Assembly: GCA_937907525.1 (NCBI GenBank)
Contig: CALCIB010000211.1
Location: 1 to 18,314 of the forward strand
Length of the DNA: 18,314 bases
Direction of reading: 5' to 3'
From: an uncultured Planctomycetales bacterium
Lineage (GTDB): Bacteria > Planctomycetota > Planctomycetia > Isosphaerales > Isosphaeraceae
The translations under genes and the position numbers were made by a program. A model generated the notes under the pieces. It ran no database searches and had not been told where the DNA came from. It saw nothing but the letters and a program-made list of their open reading frames with translations. Below, in pieces: positions 7,166 to 14,825 of the stretch (positions within the stretch are counted from its first letter, which is position 1; each line of letters begins with the position of its first letter).

Positions 7166-7596
7166 AATCCAAACTGATCCACGAGAACGACGGCGAGCGG
7201 ACCTTCGCGCTGATCTTCCAGACCGGCGACGAGGTCGTGAGCGAACTCGTCGCGTTCGCCAGGAGGGAACGTCTGAGCGCCGCCCGGATGACGGCCATCG
7301 GCGCGTTCCGCGACGCCGTCCTCGGCTACTTCGACTGGCAAGCCAAGGACTACACGAAGATCCCGGTTCGGGAGCAGGTTGAGGTCCTCTCCCTGATCGG
7401 CGACGTGGCCCGCAAGGACGACGAGCCGGCGCTCCACGCCCACGTCGTCCTCGGCCGCTCCGACGGCTCCACGCTGGGAGGACACCTGATGGAGGCCCAC
7501 GCGCGGCCGACCCTGGAGGTCGTCCTGGTCGAGTCGCCCGCGCATCTCCGCAAGGAACACGACCCGGAGTCCGGGCTGGCGCTGATCCGGCTATGA
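7162..7596 (+). CDS. PPC-domain (DUF296) protein
   Basis: The protein has 144 aa, the usual length of a stand-alone bacterial PPC/DUF296 protein. It shows the family's features: an N-terminal strand with FALIFQTGDEVVSELVAFA (15-33), TAIGAFRDAVLGYFD (44-58), the signature LHAHVVLGRSDGSTLGGHL (91-109), then RPTLEVVLVE (115-124). Plant relatives carry AT-hooks and bind DNA, but bacterial single-domain members lack them and form trimers with no settled function. The histidines at 92, 94, 108 and 113 could bind a metal. The start overlaps the preceding stop (ATGA). A 40-base gap separates it from the glucoamylase gene. A small-ligand-binding or regulatory role in the operon is inference. Confidence 0.88.
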   Translation: MKSKLIHENDGERTFALIFQTGDEVVSELVAFARRERLSAARMTAIGAFRDAVLGYFDWQAKDYTKIPVREQVEVLSLIGDVARKDDEPALHAHVVLGRSDGSTLGGHLMEAHARPTLEVVLVESPAHLRKEHDPESGLALIRL

Positions 7597-7636
7597 GCGC
7601 GGCCGGCGGATCGAATCGAACGAGCGGGAGGCGGGA

Positions 7637-10180
7637 ATGGCGAGGACGTCGCAAAAAGCGGAACGAACCGACACCGCCGCGGCCTGGAGCGTCGACGAGA
7701 CGTTCGCCCCGGGCGCGCCCGGGGAGCGCGCCCGCTGGGCGAGGGCCGCCAAAGACGGCGTCGGGACCGCGATCGCGTCGCCGCCCTCGTCGACCAGCAC
7801 GGTCTGGTTCACCTTGAGCCTGGGGATGTTGACGGAAGTCTATTACCCTCGGCTGGACTGCGCCTGCATCAGCGACCTGGAGTTGATCGTCGCGGACGGG
7901 GGCGACTTCTTCTCCGCCGAGTCGAGCGACGCGGAGCACGTCGTCGAGATGCCGGAGGAGGGGGCGCCGCTCTACCGCCTGACCAACGCCTGCCGACGGG
8001 GACGCTACCGGACCGAGAAGGAGGTGCTGGCCCACCCCTCCCGGAACGCGATCCTTCAGCGCGTCCGTTTCACGCCCCTGAAGGGGGGGCTGGACGATTA
8101 CCGGGTCTACGCCGTGCTGCACCCCCACGTCGCCGACGTCGGATCGGCGAACCAGGACAAGGACGTGGAACTGGAGGGCCGCGCCTGGCTGGGGCAGTTC
8201 AAGGGCGCGCGGATGCTCTTCGCCCGTCGCGAGGGCCGCGCCCTGGCTCTGGCGTGCTCGTCGCCCTGGATCGACGGCGCGGCCGGGTTCGTGGGGACGT
8301 CGGACGGGCGACGGGACCTCGCCGAGAATCGCCGGCTCACCTATCGGTACGAACGGGCCGAGGCGGGCAACGCGGTCCTCGTCGGCGACGTGGACCTTCG
8401 GCCCGACGACGGCCGGTTCGTCCTGGCGCTGGGGCTGGGCCCCGACCCCGAGGAGGCGGCCCACCACGCCCGCGCCGCCCTGCTCGACGACTTCGGCGAG
8501 GTCCGGCGGGAGTACGTCCGCGGCTGGCGCGAATGGCGGTCGACGCTCGACCCGCCGGCCCCGGTCGGTCGCGGCCGCGATCTCGCCGGAATCAGCGGGA
8601 CCGTGCTGCGGACCCACGACGGCAAGGCCGTTCCGGGCGCGATGGTCGCCAGCCTCTCCACCCCCTGGGGCGAGGCCCGCGAGGCGTCCCCCCCGGTGGG
8701 GACGGGGGGATACCACCTGGTCTGGCCCCGCGACCTCGCCATGGCGGCCGGCGGCTACCTCGCCCTCGGCGCCAGGGCCGAGGCGGCGCGGGTGGCCCGC
8801 TACCTTCGCGTCATCCAGGGGGCCCACGGCGACTGGCCCCAGAACGCCCGCGTCAGCGGCGCCGCCTACTGGAACGGCGTCCAGATCGGCGAGACGGCGC
8901 AGCCCATCCTCCTGGTGGACCTCCTGCGGCGGCAAGGCGCCCTCGACGCCGACGAGGCCGCGGGGTTCTGGCCGATGGTCCGACGCGCCGTCGGCTACCT
9001 CGTCCGGAGCGGGCCCTCCACCCAGGAGGACCGCTGGGAGAACGAGACGGGCTTCACCCCCTTCACCCTCGCCCTGGTGATCTCCGCGTTCCTGACCGCC
9101 GCCGACTTCGCCGACGAACACGGCGAGGCGGACGTCGCCGCCTACCTCCGCGAGACCGCCGACTCCTGGAACGGCTCGATCGAGGAATGGCTCTACGCGA
9201 CCGACACCGAACTGGCCCGGCGGGTGGGGGTCGACGGCTACTACGCGCTCATCATGCCCAGTTCCGAGGAAGGCGGGCAATCGCGCCTGAAGGACCTTCC
9301 GGACATCAACATCCCGACGTCGCGCGACCAGGAAATCCCCCCGGAGGAGACCGTCAGCCCCGACTTCCTGGCCCTGGTCCGCTACGGCCTGCGGGCCCCC
9401 GACGATCCCAAGATCCTCAACACCGTCCGGGTCGTCGACGCCGTGCTTCGGGTCGAGACGCCGCGCGGCCCCTGCTGGCGACGGTACAACGGCGACGGCT
9501 ACGGCGAGCACGCCGACGGCGCCCCCTACGACGGCAAGACCCGCGGGATCGGCCGCGCCTGGCCCCTCTTGACCGGCGAGCGCGGCCATTACGAACTGGC
9601 CGCGGGAAACCGCGAGGAGGCCATCAAGCTCCTCGACGCCATGGCCGCCTTCGCCAACGACGCCGGCCTGATCCCCGAGCAGGTCTGGGACGCCGACCCG
9701 ATCCCGGAACGGCTCCTCTTCCCCGGACGGCCCGCCGGCTCGGCCATGCCGCTGGTCTGGGCGCACGCGGAGTACCTGAAGCTCCGCCGGTCGCTCCAGG
9801 ACGGCCGGATCTTCGACCAGCCGCCGCGAACCGCCAGGCGCTTCCTCGTGGAGAAGGTCGGCCGCGAGCGGGTCGTCTGGAGACTGGACTACCGACGCCG
9901 AGGCATGCCCGCGGGCGGGACGCTGCGCGTCGAGCTGTGCGATCCCGGCGAGGTCCAATGGACCGTCGACGACTGGGCGACGCGACGGAGGGAGTCGACG
10001 CGCGACACGACGCTCGGCATCCATCTGGCCGATCTGCCGGCCCCGGACCTCGCCCCGGGCGGGTCGCTGCGATTCACGATCGAGGGGCCCGGCGGCGGCG
10101 ACCACGAGGGCGAGGAGTTCCGCGTCGACGCGGTCGCCCCGGATCGACGCGAATCGGTGGAGGCGCGGCGCGAGTCGTGA
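7637..10180 (+). CDS. Glycoside hydrolase family 15 glucoamylase/glucodextranase-type enzyme
   Basis: The protein has 847 aa. The start is ATG 7637, with GGGAGG 5 bases upstream. An N-terminal beta-sandwich domain (about 20-300), as in prokaryotic glucoamylases and glucodextranase, precedes an (alpha/alpha)6 barrel (about 320-720). The barrel carries GYHLVWPRDLAMA (358-370), RWENETGFTPFTLA (466-479, holding the candidate general acid at E468 or E470), GRAWPLLTGERGHYEL (639-654) and IPEQVWD (679-685, with E681 as the likely catalytic base). A further 120 residues form a C-terminal extension. GH15 enzymes release glucose from non-reducing ends of alpha-glucans by inversion. No signal peptide is visible, which suggests intracellular glycogen, maltodextrin or trehalose-like substrates. 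The stop overlaps the next start (TGATG), so it is coupled to the SDR gene. Confidence 0.92.
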   Translation: MARTSQKAERTDTAAAWSVDETFAPGAPGERARWARAAKDGVGTAIASPPSSTSTVWFTLSLGMLTEVYYPRLDCACISDLELIVADGGDFFSAESSDAEHVVEMPEEGAPLYRLTNACRRGRYRTEKEVLAHPSRNAILQRVRFTPLKGGLDDYRVYAVLHPHVADVGSANQDKDVELEGRAWLGQFKGARMLFARREGRALALACSSPWIDGAAGFVGTSDGRRDLAENRRLTYRYERAEAGNAVLVGDVDLRPDDGRFVLALGLGPDPEEAAHHARAALLDDFGEVRREYVRGWREWRSTLDPPAPVGRGRDLAGISGTVLRTHDGKAVPGAMVASLSTPWGEAREASPPVGTGGYHLVWPRDLAMAAGGYLALGARAEAARVARYLRVIQGAHGDWPQNARVSGAAYWNGVQIGETAQPILLVDLLRRQGALDADEAAGFWPMVRRAVGYLVRSGPSTQEDRWENETGFTPFTLALVISAFLTAADFADEHGEADVAAYLRETADSWNGSIEEWLYATDTELARRVGVDGYYALIMPSSEEGGQSRLKDLPDINIPTSRDQEIPPEETVSPDFLALVRYGLRAPDDPKILNTVRVVDAVLRVETPRGPCWRRYNGDGYGEHADGAPYDGKTRGIGRAWPLLTGERGHYELAAGNREEAIKLLDAMAAFANDAGLIPEQVWDADPIPERLLFPGRPAGSAMPLVWAHAEYLKLRRSLQDGRIFDQPPRTARRFLVEKVGRERVVWRLDYRRRGMPAGGTLRVELCDPGEVQWTVDDWATRRRESTRDTTLGIHLADLPAPDLAPGGSLRFTIEGPGGGDHEGEEFRVDAVAPDRRESVEARRES

Positions 10181-11226
10181 TGGCGATGTCCACGTCAAGG
10201 GATGCGGCGAGGAACGGCCGAACGCCGCGGGTCGTGGTGGTCACGGGGGCGTCGGCCGGCGTCGGCCGCGCGGTCGTCCGGGCCTTCGCGGCGCGGGGGG
10301 CGAGCGTCGGCCTGCTGGCGAGGGGCCGCGCGGGGCTCGACGCCGCCCGCGTCGACGCCGAGGCCCTGGGAGGCCGCGCGCTGGCCCTGCCGACCGACGT
10401 GGCCGACGCCGACGCGGTCGAGCGCGCCGCCGCGGCGGTCGAGGACGCCTTCGGACCCATCGACGTCTGGGTCAACAACGCCATGCTCTCCGTCTTCTCG
10501 CCCGTCAAGGAGATGAAGGCCGAGGAGTACCGCCGCGTCACCGAGGTCACCTACCTGGGGTGCGTCCACGGCACGCTCGCCGCCCTCCGCCGGATGCTCC
10601 CCCGAGACCGAGGCGCGATCGTCCAGGTCGGCTCGGCCCTGGCCTACCGGGGGATCCCGCTGCAATCGGCCTACTGCGCCGCCAAGCACGCCATCCAGGG
10701 GTTCTGCGACTCGCTCCGTTGCGAGCTGCTCCACGACGGCAGTCGCGTGACGTTGACGATGGTCCAGATGCCGGCCCTGAACACGCCCCAGTTCGGCTGG
10801 GTCCGCAGCCGCCTGCCGCGCAAGGCCCAGCCGGTGCCGCCGATCTTCCAGCCGGAGGTCGCCGCGGAGGCGGTCGTCTGGGCCGCGCGTCGCGGGATGC
10901 GCGAGTTGAAGATCGGCTGGCCCACGGTCGGGGCGATCCTCGGCAATCATCTCGCGCCGGGGTTGCTCGACCGCTACCTCGCCTGGACCGGCTACGACTC
11001 CCAGATGACCGCCGAGCCCGAATCCCCCGACCGTCCCGACAACCTGCTGGGACCGCTCGACGACGACCGCGACCGCGGGGCCCGCGGCGCCTTCGACGCG
11101 CGCGCCCACGCCTCCAGCGAGACGCTCCGGATCGCCACCCGCGGCCGCGCCCTCCGCCTCGCCGGCTTCGGCCTGGCGGCGGGCGCGCTCCTGGGATACT
11201 GGCTGGCCGACAAGCCTCGTCAGTAA
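10180..11226 (+). CDS. Short-chain dehydrogenase/reductase with C-terminal membrane tail
   Basis: The protein has 348 aa, about 100 longer than a classical SDR. The Rossmann part has TGASAGVG (22-29, dinucleotide binding), D73 after the fourth strand, NNA (99-101), the catalytic S152 and Y165-x3-K169. R48 in LLARGR hints at NADP preference. The extension (about 245-348) ends in the hydrophobic, Gly/Ala-rich stretch 326-342 followed by ADKPRQ, which resembles a C-terminal membrane anchor. ATG 10180 overlaps the upstream TGA. A GTG at 10177 and an ATG at 10186 are alternatives, and no strong ribosome binding site decides between them. It is the last gene of the operon. The stop overlaps the last codons of the convergent deaminase gene by 7 bases. 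Substrate unknown. Confidence 0.9.
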   Translation: MAMSTSRDAARNGRTPRVVVVTGASAGVGRAVVRAFAARGASVGLLARGRAGLDAARVDAEALGGRALALPTDVADADAVERAAAAVEDAFGPIDVWVNNAMLSVFSPVKEMKAEEYRRVTEVTYLGCVHGTLAALRRMLPRDRGAIVQVGSALAYRGIPLQSAYCAAKHAIQGFCDSLRCELLHDGSRVTLTMVQMPALNTPQFGWVRSRLPRKAQPVPPIFQPEVAAEAVVWAARRGMRELKIGWPTVGAILGNHLAPGLLDRYLAWTGYDSQMTAEPESPDRPDNLLGPLDDDRDRGARGAFDARAHASSETLRIATRGRALRLAGFGLAAGALLGYWLADKPRQ

Positions 11227-11891
11227 TCCACCTTGTCGGCCCGGTCGCGGTATTCCCTCCAGACCTTGACGGCCTCGTCGCGCAGCAGGCTTTGCTCGGA
11301 GATGACGCGGGCCTCGGGCGCCGCCGCGAATTGCTCGTAGATGAAGGCGTCGTCGAAGTTGCCGTACTCCTTGGAGTCCTCCACCTTCGCGCCGTACACG
11401 ATCCCGTCGACGCCGGCCCAGTAGCAGGTGGCCAGGCACATCGGGCAGGGCTCGGACGAACTGTAGAGGATGCAGCCGTCGAGCTTGGGCTTTTTGAGAA
11501 GCGCGCAGGCCTGGCGGATCGCGTGCATCTCGCCGTGCCAGGTCGGGTCGTTCTGGGCGATGACGTGGTTCACGCCGTCGGCGAGCACCACGCCGTCCTT
11601 GTCGACGACCACCGCCCCGAACGCGCCGCCGGTCTTGAACTCCACCCCGGCCTTGCGCGAGTTGGCGATGGCGCGGCGCATGAACTCCTCGTGCCTGGCC
11701 CTGGGGAACCTCGCGAGGATCTCCGCGGCGGTGATCCGCGGCCGGTCGCTGGGGACTTGCAAGACGCTCATCGTCGTTCCGTGGATGGGACTCTGAAGCG
11801 CCCAGAACAGGCCGGAGAACAAGCACCCGACCGCGACCGCCGCGCACGCGCCGCGCGCCCGCCGTGACCGAGACGACCCAATCGCATTCAT
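11220..11891 (-). CDS. CDA-fold nucleoside/guanine deaminase with N-terminal membrane segment
   Basis: The protein has 223 aa. The zinc motifs of the cytidine deaminase fold are complete: H119-G-E121 (HGEMHAI, with E121 as proton shuttle) and PCPMC (C149, C152). The following YWAGVDGIVYGA resembles guanine deaminase and tRNA adenosine deaminase relatives. It most likely deaminates a purine base or nucleoside, and guanine deaminase is the nearest guess. Unlike those roughly 155-aa cytosolic enzymes, it has an N-terminal extension with Arg-rich RSRRARG and the hydrophobic segment ACAAVAVGCLFSGLFWAL (15-32), that is, a signal peptide or anchor. The long start is supported by GGGAGG 7 bases upstream. 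An in-frame ATG at residue 41 (position 11771) would give an ordinary cytosolic enzyme. It converges on the SDR gene with a 7-base overlap. Confidence 0.87.
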   Translation of the reverse strand: MNAIGSSRSRRARGACAAVAVGCLFSGLFWALQSPIHGTTMSVLQVPSDRPRITAAEILARFPRARHEEFMRRAIANSRKAGVEFKTGGAFGAVVVDKDGVVLADGVNHVIAQNDPTWHGEMHAIRQACALLKKPKLDGCILYSSSEPCPMCLATCYWAGVDGIVYGAKVEDSKEYGNFDDAFIYEQFAAAPEARVISEQSLLRDEAVKVWREYRDRADKVDY

Positions 11892-11898
11892 GCCGACG

Positions 11899-11904
11899 CC
11901 TCCC
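11899..11904 (-). promoter_or_regulatory. Ribosome binding site favouring the long deaminase start
   Basis: GGGAGG on the minus strand ends 7 bases before the ATG at 11891. The internal ATG at 11771 has only GGAA upstream, so the membrane-segment form looks like the main product. Confidence 0.6.
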
Positions 11905-12114
11905 GAGACGACTTCGAAATCGCAACGGAGTCAACCATGGTCGATCCCGTCTCCGAATTCAAGGAACCGCCGAGCCGCCGAGAGGAAGATAAGGAAGCCG
12001 ACCGTCGCGGATCATGAGGTCGGTCCACCCTTGCAAACGGGGTCCGCCTCGTTTAATGGATATGCTCGACGTTCGCGCCCGTACTCTCGCTCCTGAAACG
12101 ATCCGGGAATCCTC

Positions 12115-13242
12115 ATGAAACGCCTGTTCGCCTCTCTCCATATCGGATGGCTGATTCCGGCGGTGCTCGCCACCGCCGGCGGGCTCGTCCCCGCCGTTTC
12201 GGCGGCGGACGACGCGATCGCCCCGGGGACGGCGAGACGGGTCGATCTGGGGAAGCGGACCACGCTCGAAGTCGTGTACGTCCCGCCCGGCGAATTCATG
12301 GCGGGGAGCACGGCGGAGGAAAAGGAATGGGCCGTCGGACAGGATGGCGGCGCCCTCTTCTCCTCGGGGGGCGGCGCTCGCGAGGCTTATGAGGGCGACC
12401 CCCGGCCGATGCGGGTGAAGGAGGGGTTCTGGATGGGTCGGACGGAGGTCACCGTCGGGCAGTTTCGCCGCTTCGTCGAGGAGACCGGCTACGTCACCGA
12501 CGCCGAGAAGCCCGGCGGGGAGACGATGGTCTTCGACCACGACTGGAAGCCGAACATCACGAATTCGGGACATGAGCCCCATCCCTGGGTGTACCGAAGC
12601 GACAAGAGTTGGAGGGATCCCAACCACGGCGTCCCCGAACAGGCCGATTTCCCGGTCGTCTGCGTCAGCTACAACGACATGAACGCCTTTTGCGACTGGC
12701 TCACCAAGCGCGAGCAAGCGGCCGATCGTTTGCCGGCCGGCCTCGTCTACCGACTGCCCACCGAGGCTGAGTGGGACTACGCTTGCCGCGGCGGCCGCAA
12801 GGATAGCAGCTACTTCTGGTGGGGCGGCAATCTCGAAGACGCGAAGGGGCGGTTGAACATCTCGGGCCTGGACCTGCTTCCCGGCAAGGACTACGCCTGG
12901 CCCGGCGCGAAGTTGCCCTGGTTGGACGGTTACGCGATGGTCTCGCCCGTCGACCACTACGGCGAGCGGGGCCGCAACGGGTTCGGATTAGCGGACATGT
13001 GCGGCGGCGTCTGGGAATTCGTCATCGACCATTTCGATCCCGAGGGCGGACACGAAGAGGTCTTTTACGAAGACCCGGCGACCCGCGCCGTGTCCCGGCC
13101 GGTCTGCCGCGGAGGGAACTACTACGACGTGCCGGGCAACGCGCGGTGCGCCGTGCGATTGGGCATCGCCTCGGTGACGTATTCCGATTCCCGCGACGGC
13201 TTCCGCGTCTGCCTGGGGCGGCCGTTGGCATCGTCGCGTTGA
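12115..13242 (+). CDS. Secreted SUMF1/formylglycine-generating-enzyme-fold protein without the catalytic cysteine pair
   Basis: The protein has 375 aa. GGGAA lies 5 bases before the ATG. The N-terminus is a signal peptide (MKRLF, a hydrophobic core at 9-26, then AVSA-AD), with likely cleavage after residue 30. The mature protein is one FGE-sulfatase (SUMF1) domain: VPPGEFMAGS (56-65), MGRTEVTVGQFRRF (107-120), RLPTEAEWDYACRGG (213-227), GFGLADMCGGVWEF (289-302), CRGGNYYDVPGNARC (331-345) and DGFRVCL (361-367). A true formylglycine-generating enzyme has two reactive cysteines just after its RGGS(W/F) motif. Here the first position is not Cys, and C345 falls where non-catalytic relatives have Ser. 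It is therefore probably a structural or ligand-binding SUMF1 protein. Planctomycetes carry many such paralogues beside sulfatases, but none is in this window. Confidence 0.9.
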   Translation: MKRLFASLHIGWLIPAVLATAGGLVPAVSAADDAIAPGTARRVDLGKRTTLEVVYVPPGEFMAGSTAEEKEWAVGQDGGALFSSGGGAREAYEGDPRPMRVKEGFWMGRTEVTVGQFRRFVEETGYVTDAEKPGGETMVFDHDWKPNITNSGHEPHPWVYRSDKSWRDPNHGVPEQADFPVVCVSYNDMNAFCDWLTKREQAADRLPAGLVYRLPTEAEWDYACRGGRKDSSYFWWGGNLEDAKGRLNISGLDLLPGKDYAWPGAKLPWLDGYAMVSPVDHYGERGRNGFGLADMCGGVWEFVIDHFDPEGGHEEVFYEDPATRAVSRPVCRGGNYYDVPGNARCAVRLGIASVTYSDSRDGFRVCLGRPLASSR

Positions 13243-13258
13243 CGTTTCGGCGATCGTC

Positions 13259-13282
13259 GGGTCGGTCGCGGAGGACCGACCC
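13259..13282. terminator. Candidate bidirectional terminator between convergent genes
   Basis: A perfect 9-bp stem, GGGTCGGTC/GACCGACCC, with a 6-base loop lies in the 70-base gap between the stops of the SUMF1-domain gene (plus, ends 13242) and the aldehyde dehydrogenase gene (minus, ends 13313). CGATCG boxes flank it on both sides. There is no T-run on either strand, so efficiency is uncertain, but placement fits a shared terminator. Confidence 0.5.
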
Positions 13283-13312
13283 GCCCTCGCGATCGAAAGC
13301 CCCCGGATCGGA

Positions 13313-14779
13313 TCACGATTGCCGCAGGCCGACGGCGACGTACTTGGTCTCGAAGTAGGCGTCCAGCCCTTCGAACCCCAGCTCGCGGCCGACGCCGGAC
13401 TCCTTCATGCCGCCGAAGGGGCATTGGGGGGTGGCGGGGACCGGGTCGTTGATGCCTATGATGCCCGCCTCCAGGCCCTCGGCCATCCGGGTGGCGACGG
13501 TCAGGTCGTTGGTGAAGACGTAGGCGGCCAGGCCGTAGGGGGTGGCGTTGGCCCTGGCGATCACGTCGTCGAGGTTCTTGAAGTCGAGGATCGGCATCAC
13601 CGGCGCGAACGGCTCCTCGGTCAACAGGCGCATCGAGTCGTTCACCCGGGTCATGACGGTGGGCTCGAACCAGTAACCCTTCTCGAAGCGGGTCGACCGC
13701 GCGCCGCCGAGGAGGACGTCGGCGCCCTTGCCGCGGGCGTCGGCGACGAGCCGCTCGGCCTTTTCGAGCCCCTGGCGCATCAGCATCGGGCCGACCTGGG
13801 TCCCTTCCTCAAGGCCGCTCCCGACCTTCAGCTTTTTGGTCGACTCGACGGCGGCCTCGGTGAAGTCCTTGGCGATCCGGTCGTGGACGTAGAACCGCGA
13901 CGGGGAGATGCAGACCTGGCCGTTGTTGCGGAACTTGCCGATCACCGCCGCCTGGGCCACCTGCTCCACGTCGGCGTCGGGGAAGACGATCAGGGGGGCG
14001 TGGCCGCCGAGTTCCAGGCTCAGCCGCTTGACGTGGTCGGCCGAGCGCCTGATCAGCTCCTTGCCGACCCGCGTCGAACCCGTGAAGCTGATCTTGCGCA
14101 CCGCGGGATTGTCGAAGAGGGCGTTGGCGAACGGTTGCGCCGGGCCGATGACCAGGTTGGCGACCCCCTGGGGGAGCCCGGCCTCCACCAGGCACTCGAA
14201 CTGAAGGATGAGCGAGATCGGCGTCTGCTCGGCCGGTCGGCTGACGATCGTGCAGCCCGCGGCCATCGCGGCGGCGATCTTGCGCGCGGCCAGCGCCGCG
14301 GGGAAGTTCCAGGGGGTGATGGAGCCGACCACGCCGACGGGGTGCTTGATGGCGTAGTACCGCTTCATGACGTTGGTCGGCGGGATGATCCGGCCATAGG
14401 CGCGCTTGCCTTCCTCGGCGAACCATTCGTAGGTGTCGGCGGTCGCGAGGGTCTCCGCCCTGGCCTCCGGCAACGGCTTGCCCTGCTCCATGGTCATGGC
14501 GCGGGCCATGCGGTCGGCGCGTTCGCGAATCAACTCGGCCGTCCTCTTGAGGATCCGGGCGCGGTCGTAAACCGAGGTCGCCCTCCAGGCGGGGAAGGCT
14601 TTGGCGGCGGCCTCGATCGCCTGGTTGGGTTCGTCGCCCTCGGCCCAGGCGACCTCGGCGACGAGCGACTCGTCGGCGGGGTTGACGACGGCGTGGGTCT
14701 TGCCGCCGGTCCCCTCGCGCCAGGCGCCGTCGATGTACATCCGGGTGGGGAAGGCGGAGGAGGCGGTCGCGGCTGCCAT
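13313..14779 (-). CDS. NAD(P)-dependent aldehyde dehydrogenase, succinate-semialdehyde dehydrogenase type
   Basis: The 488-aa protein is full length for the family. The start is ATG 14779. The same frame stays open upstream only through a dispersed repeat. It has ITPWNFP (154-160, with N159), the nucleotide-binding FTGSTRVGK (232-240), the general base E256 (LELGG), the nucleophile C290 (NNGQVCISPSR, 285-295) and EEPFAP (388-393). The best match from memory is the succinate-semialdehyde/2-oxoglutarate-semialdehyde dehydrogenase group, which oxidises a C4-C5 semialdehyde to the dicarboxylic acid. The usual cofactor-binding Lys in K-P-(A/S)-E is Arg here (R181, SRPAEQTP), which could affect NAD versus NADP preference. 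It is a single gene facing the SUMF1-domain gene. The composite repeat begins 46 bases upstream of its start, so its promoter must lie in or next to that repeat. Confidence 0.92.
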   Translation of the reverse strand: MAAATASSAFPTRMYIDGAWREGTGGKTHAVVNPADESLVAEVAWAEGDEPNQAIEAAAKAFPAWRATSVYDRARILKRTAELIRERADRMARAMTMEQGKPLPEARAETLATADTYEWFAEEGKRAYGRIIPPTNVMKRYYAIKHPVGVVGSITPWNFPAALAARKIAAAMAAGCTIVSRPAEQTPISLILQFECLVEAGLPQGVANLVIGPAQPFANALFDNPAVRKISFTGSTRVGKELIRRSADHVKRLSLELGGHAPLIVFPDADVEQVAQAAVIGKFRNNGQVCISPSRFYVHDRIAKDFTEAAVESTKKLKVGSGLEEGTQVGPMLMRQGLEKAERLVADARGKGADVLLGGARSTRFEKGYWFEPTVMTRVNDSMRLLTEEPFAPVMPILDFKNLDDVIARANATPYGLAAYVFTNDLTVATRMAEGLEAGIIGINDPVPATPQCPFGGMKESGVGRELGFEGLDAYFETKYVAVGLRQS

Positions 14780-14825
14780 GATGAACGCTCCGATGTCTGG
14801 TCGACCGTGCGCGAGCAGGCGTAAT

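Noticed and set aside
3684..7298. Very long open minus-strand frame (over 1200 codons) opposite the FAD/Fe-S gene; similar ones at 174-2162 and 6509-10198
   Set aside because: The translation is Arg/Gly/Ala/Pro-rich with no recognisable motif and runs antisense to well-supported enzymes. It is the usual effect of high GC third positions.
8254..10179. Plus-strand frame upstream of the SDR that would add over 600 residues
   Set aside because: It is a shadow of the glucoamylase gene, and homology to SDRs begins only after 10180.
11890..12096. 68-codon plus-strand frame between the deaminase and SUMF1-domain genes
   Set aside because: The composition is polar and Ser/Arg-rich, with no ribosome binding site or family resemblance. 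It lies over the deaminase leader.
12115..13242. Annotation as an active formylglycine-generating enzyme
   Set aside because: The required cysteine pair after RGG is not present.
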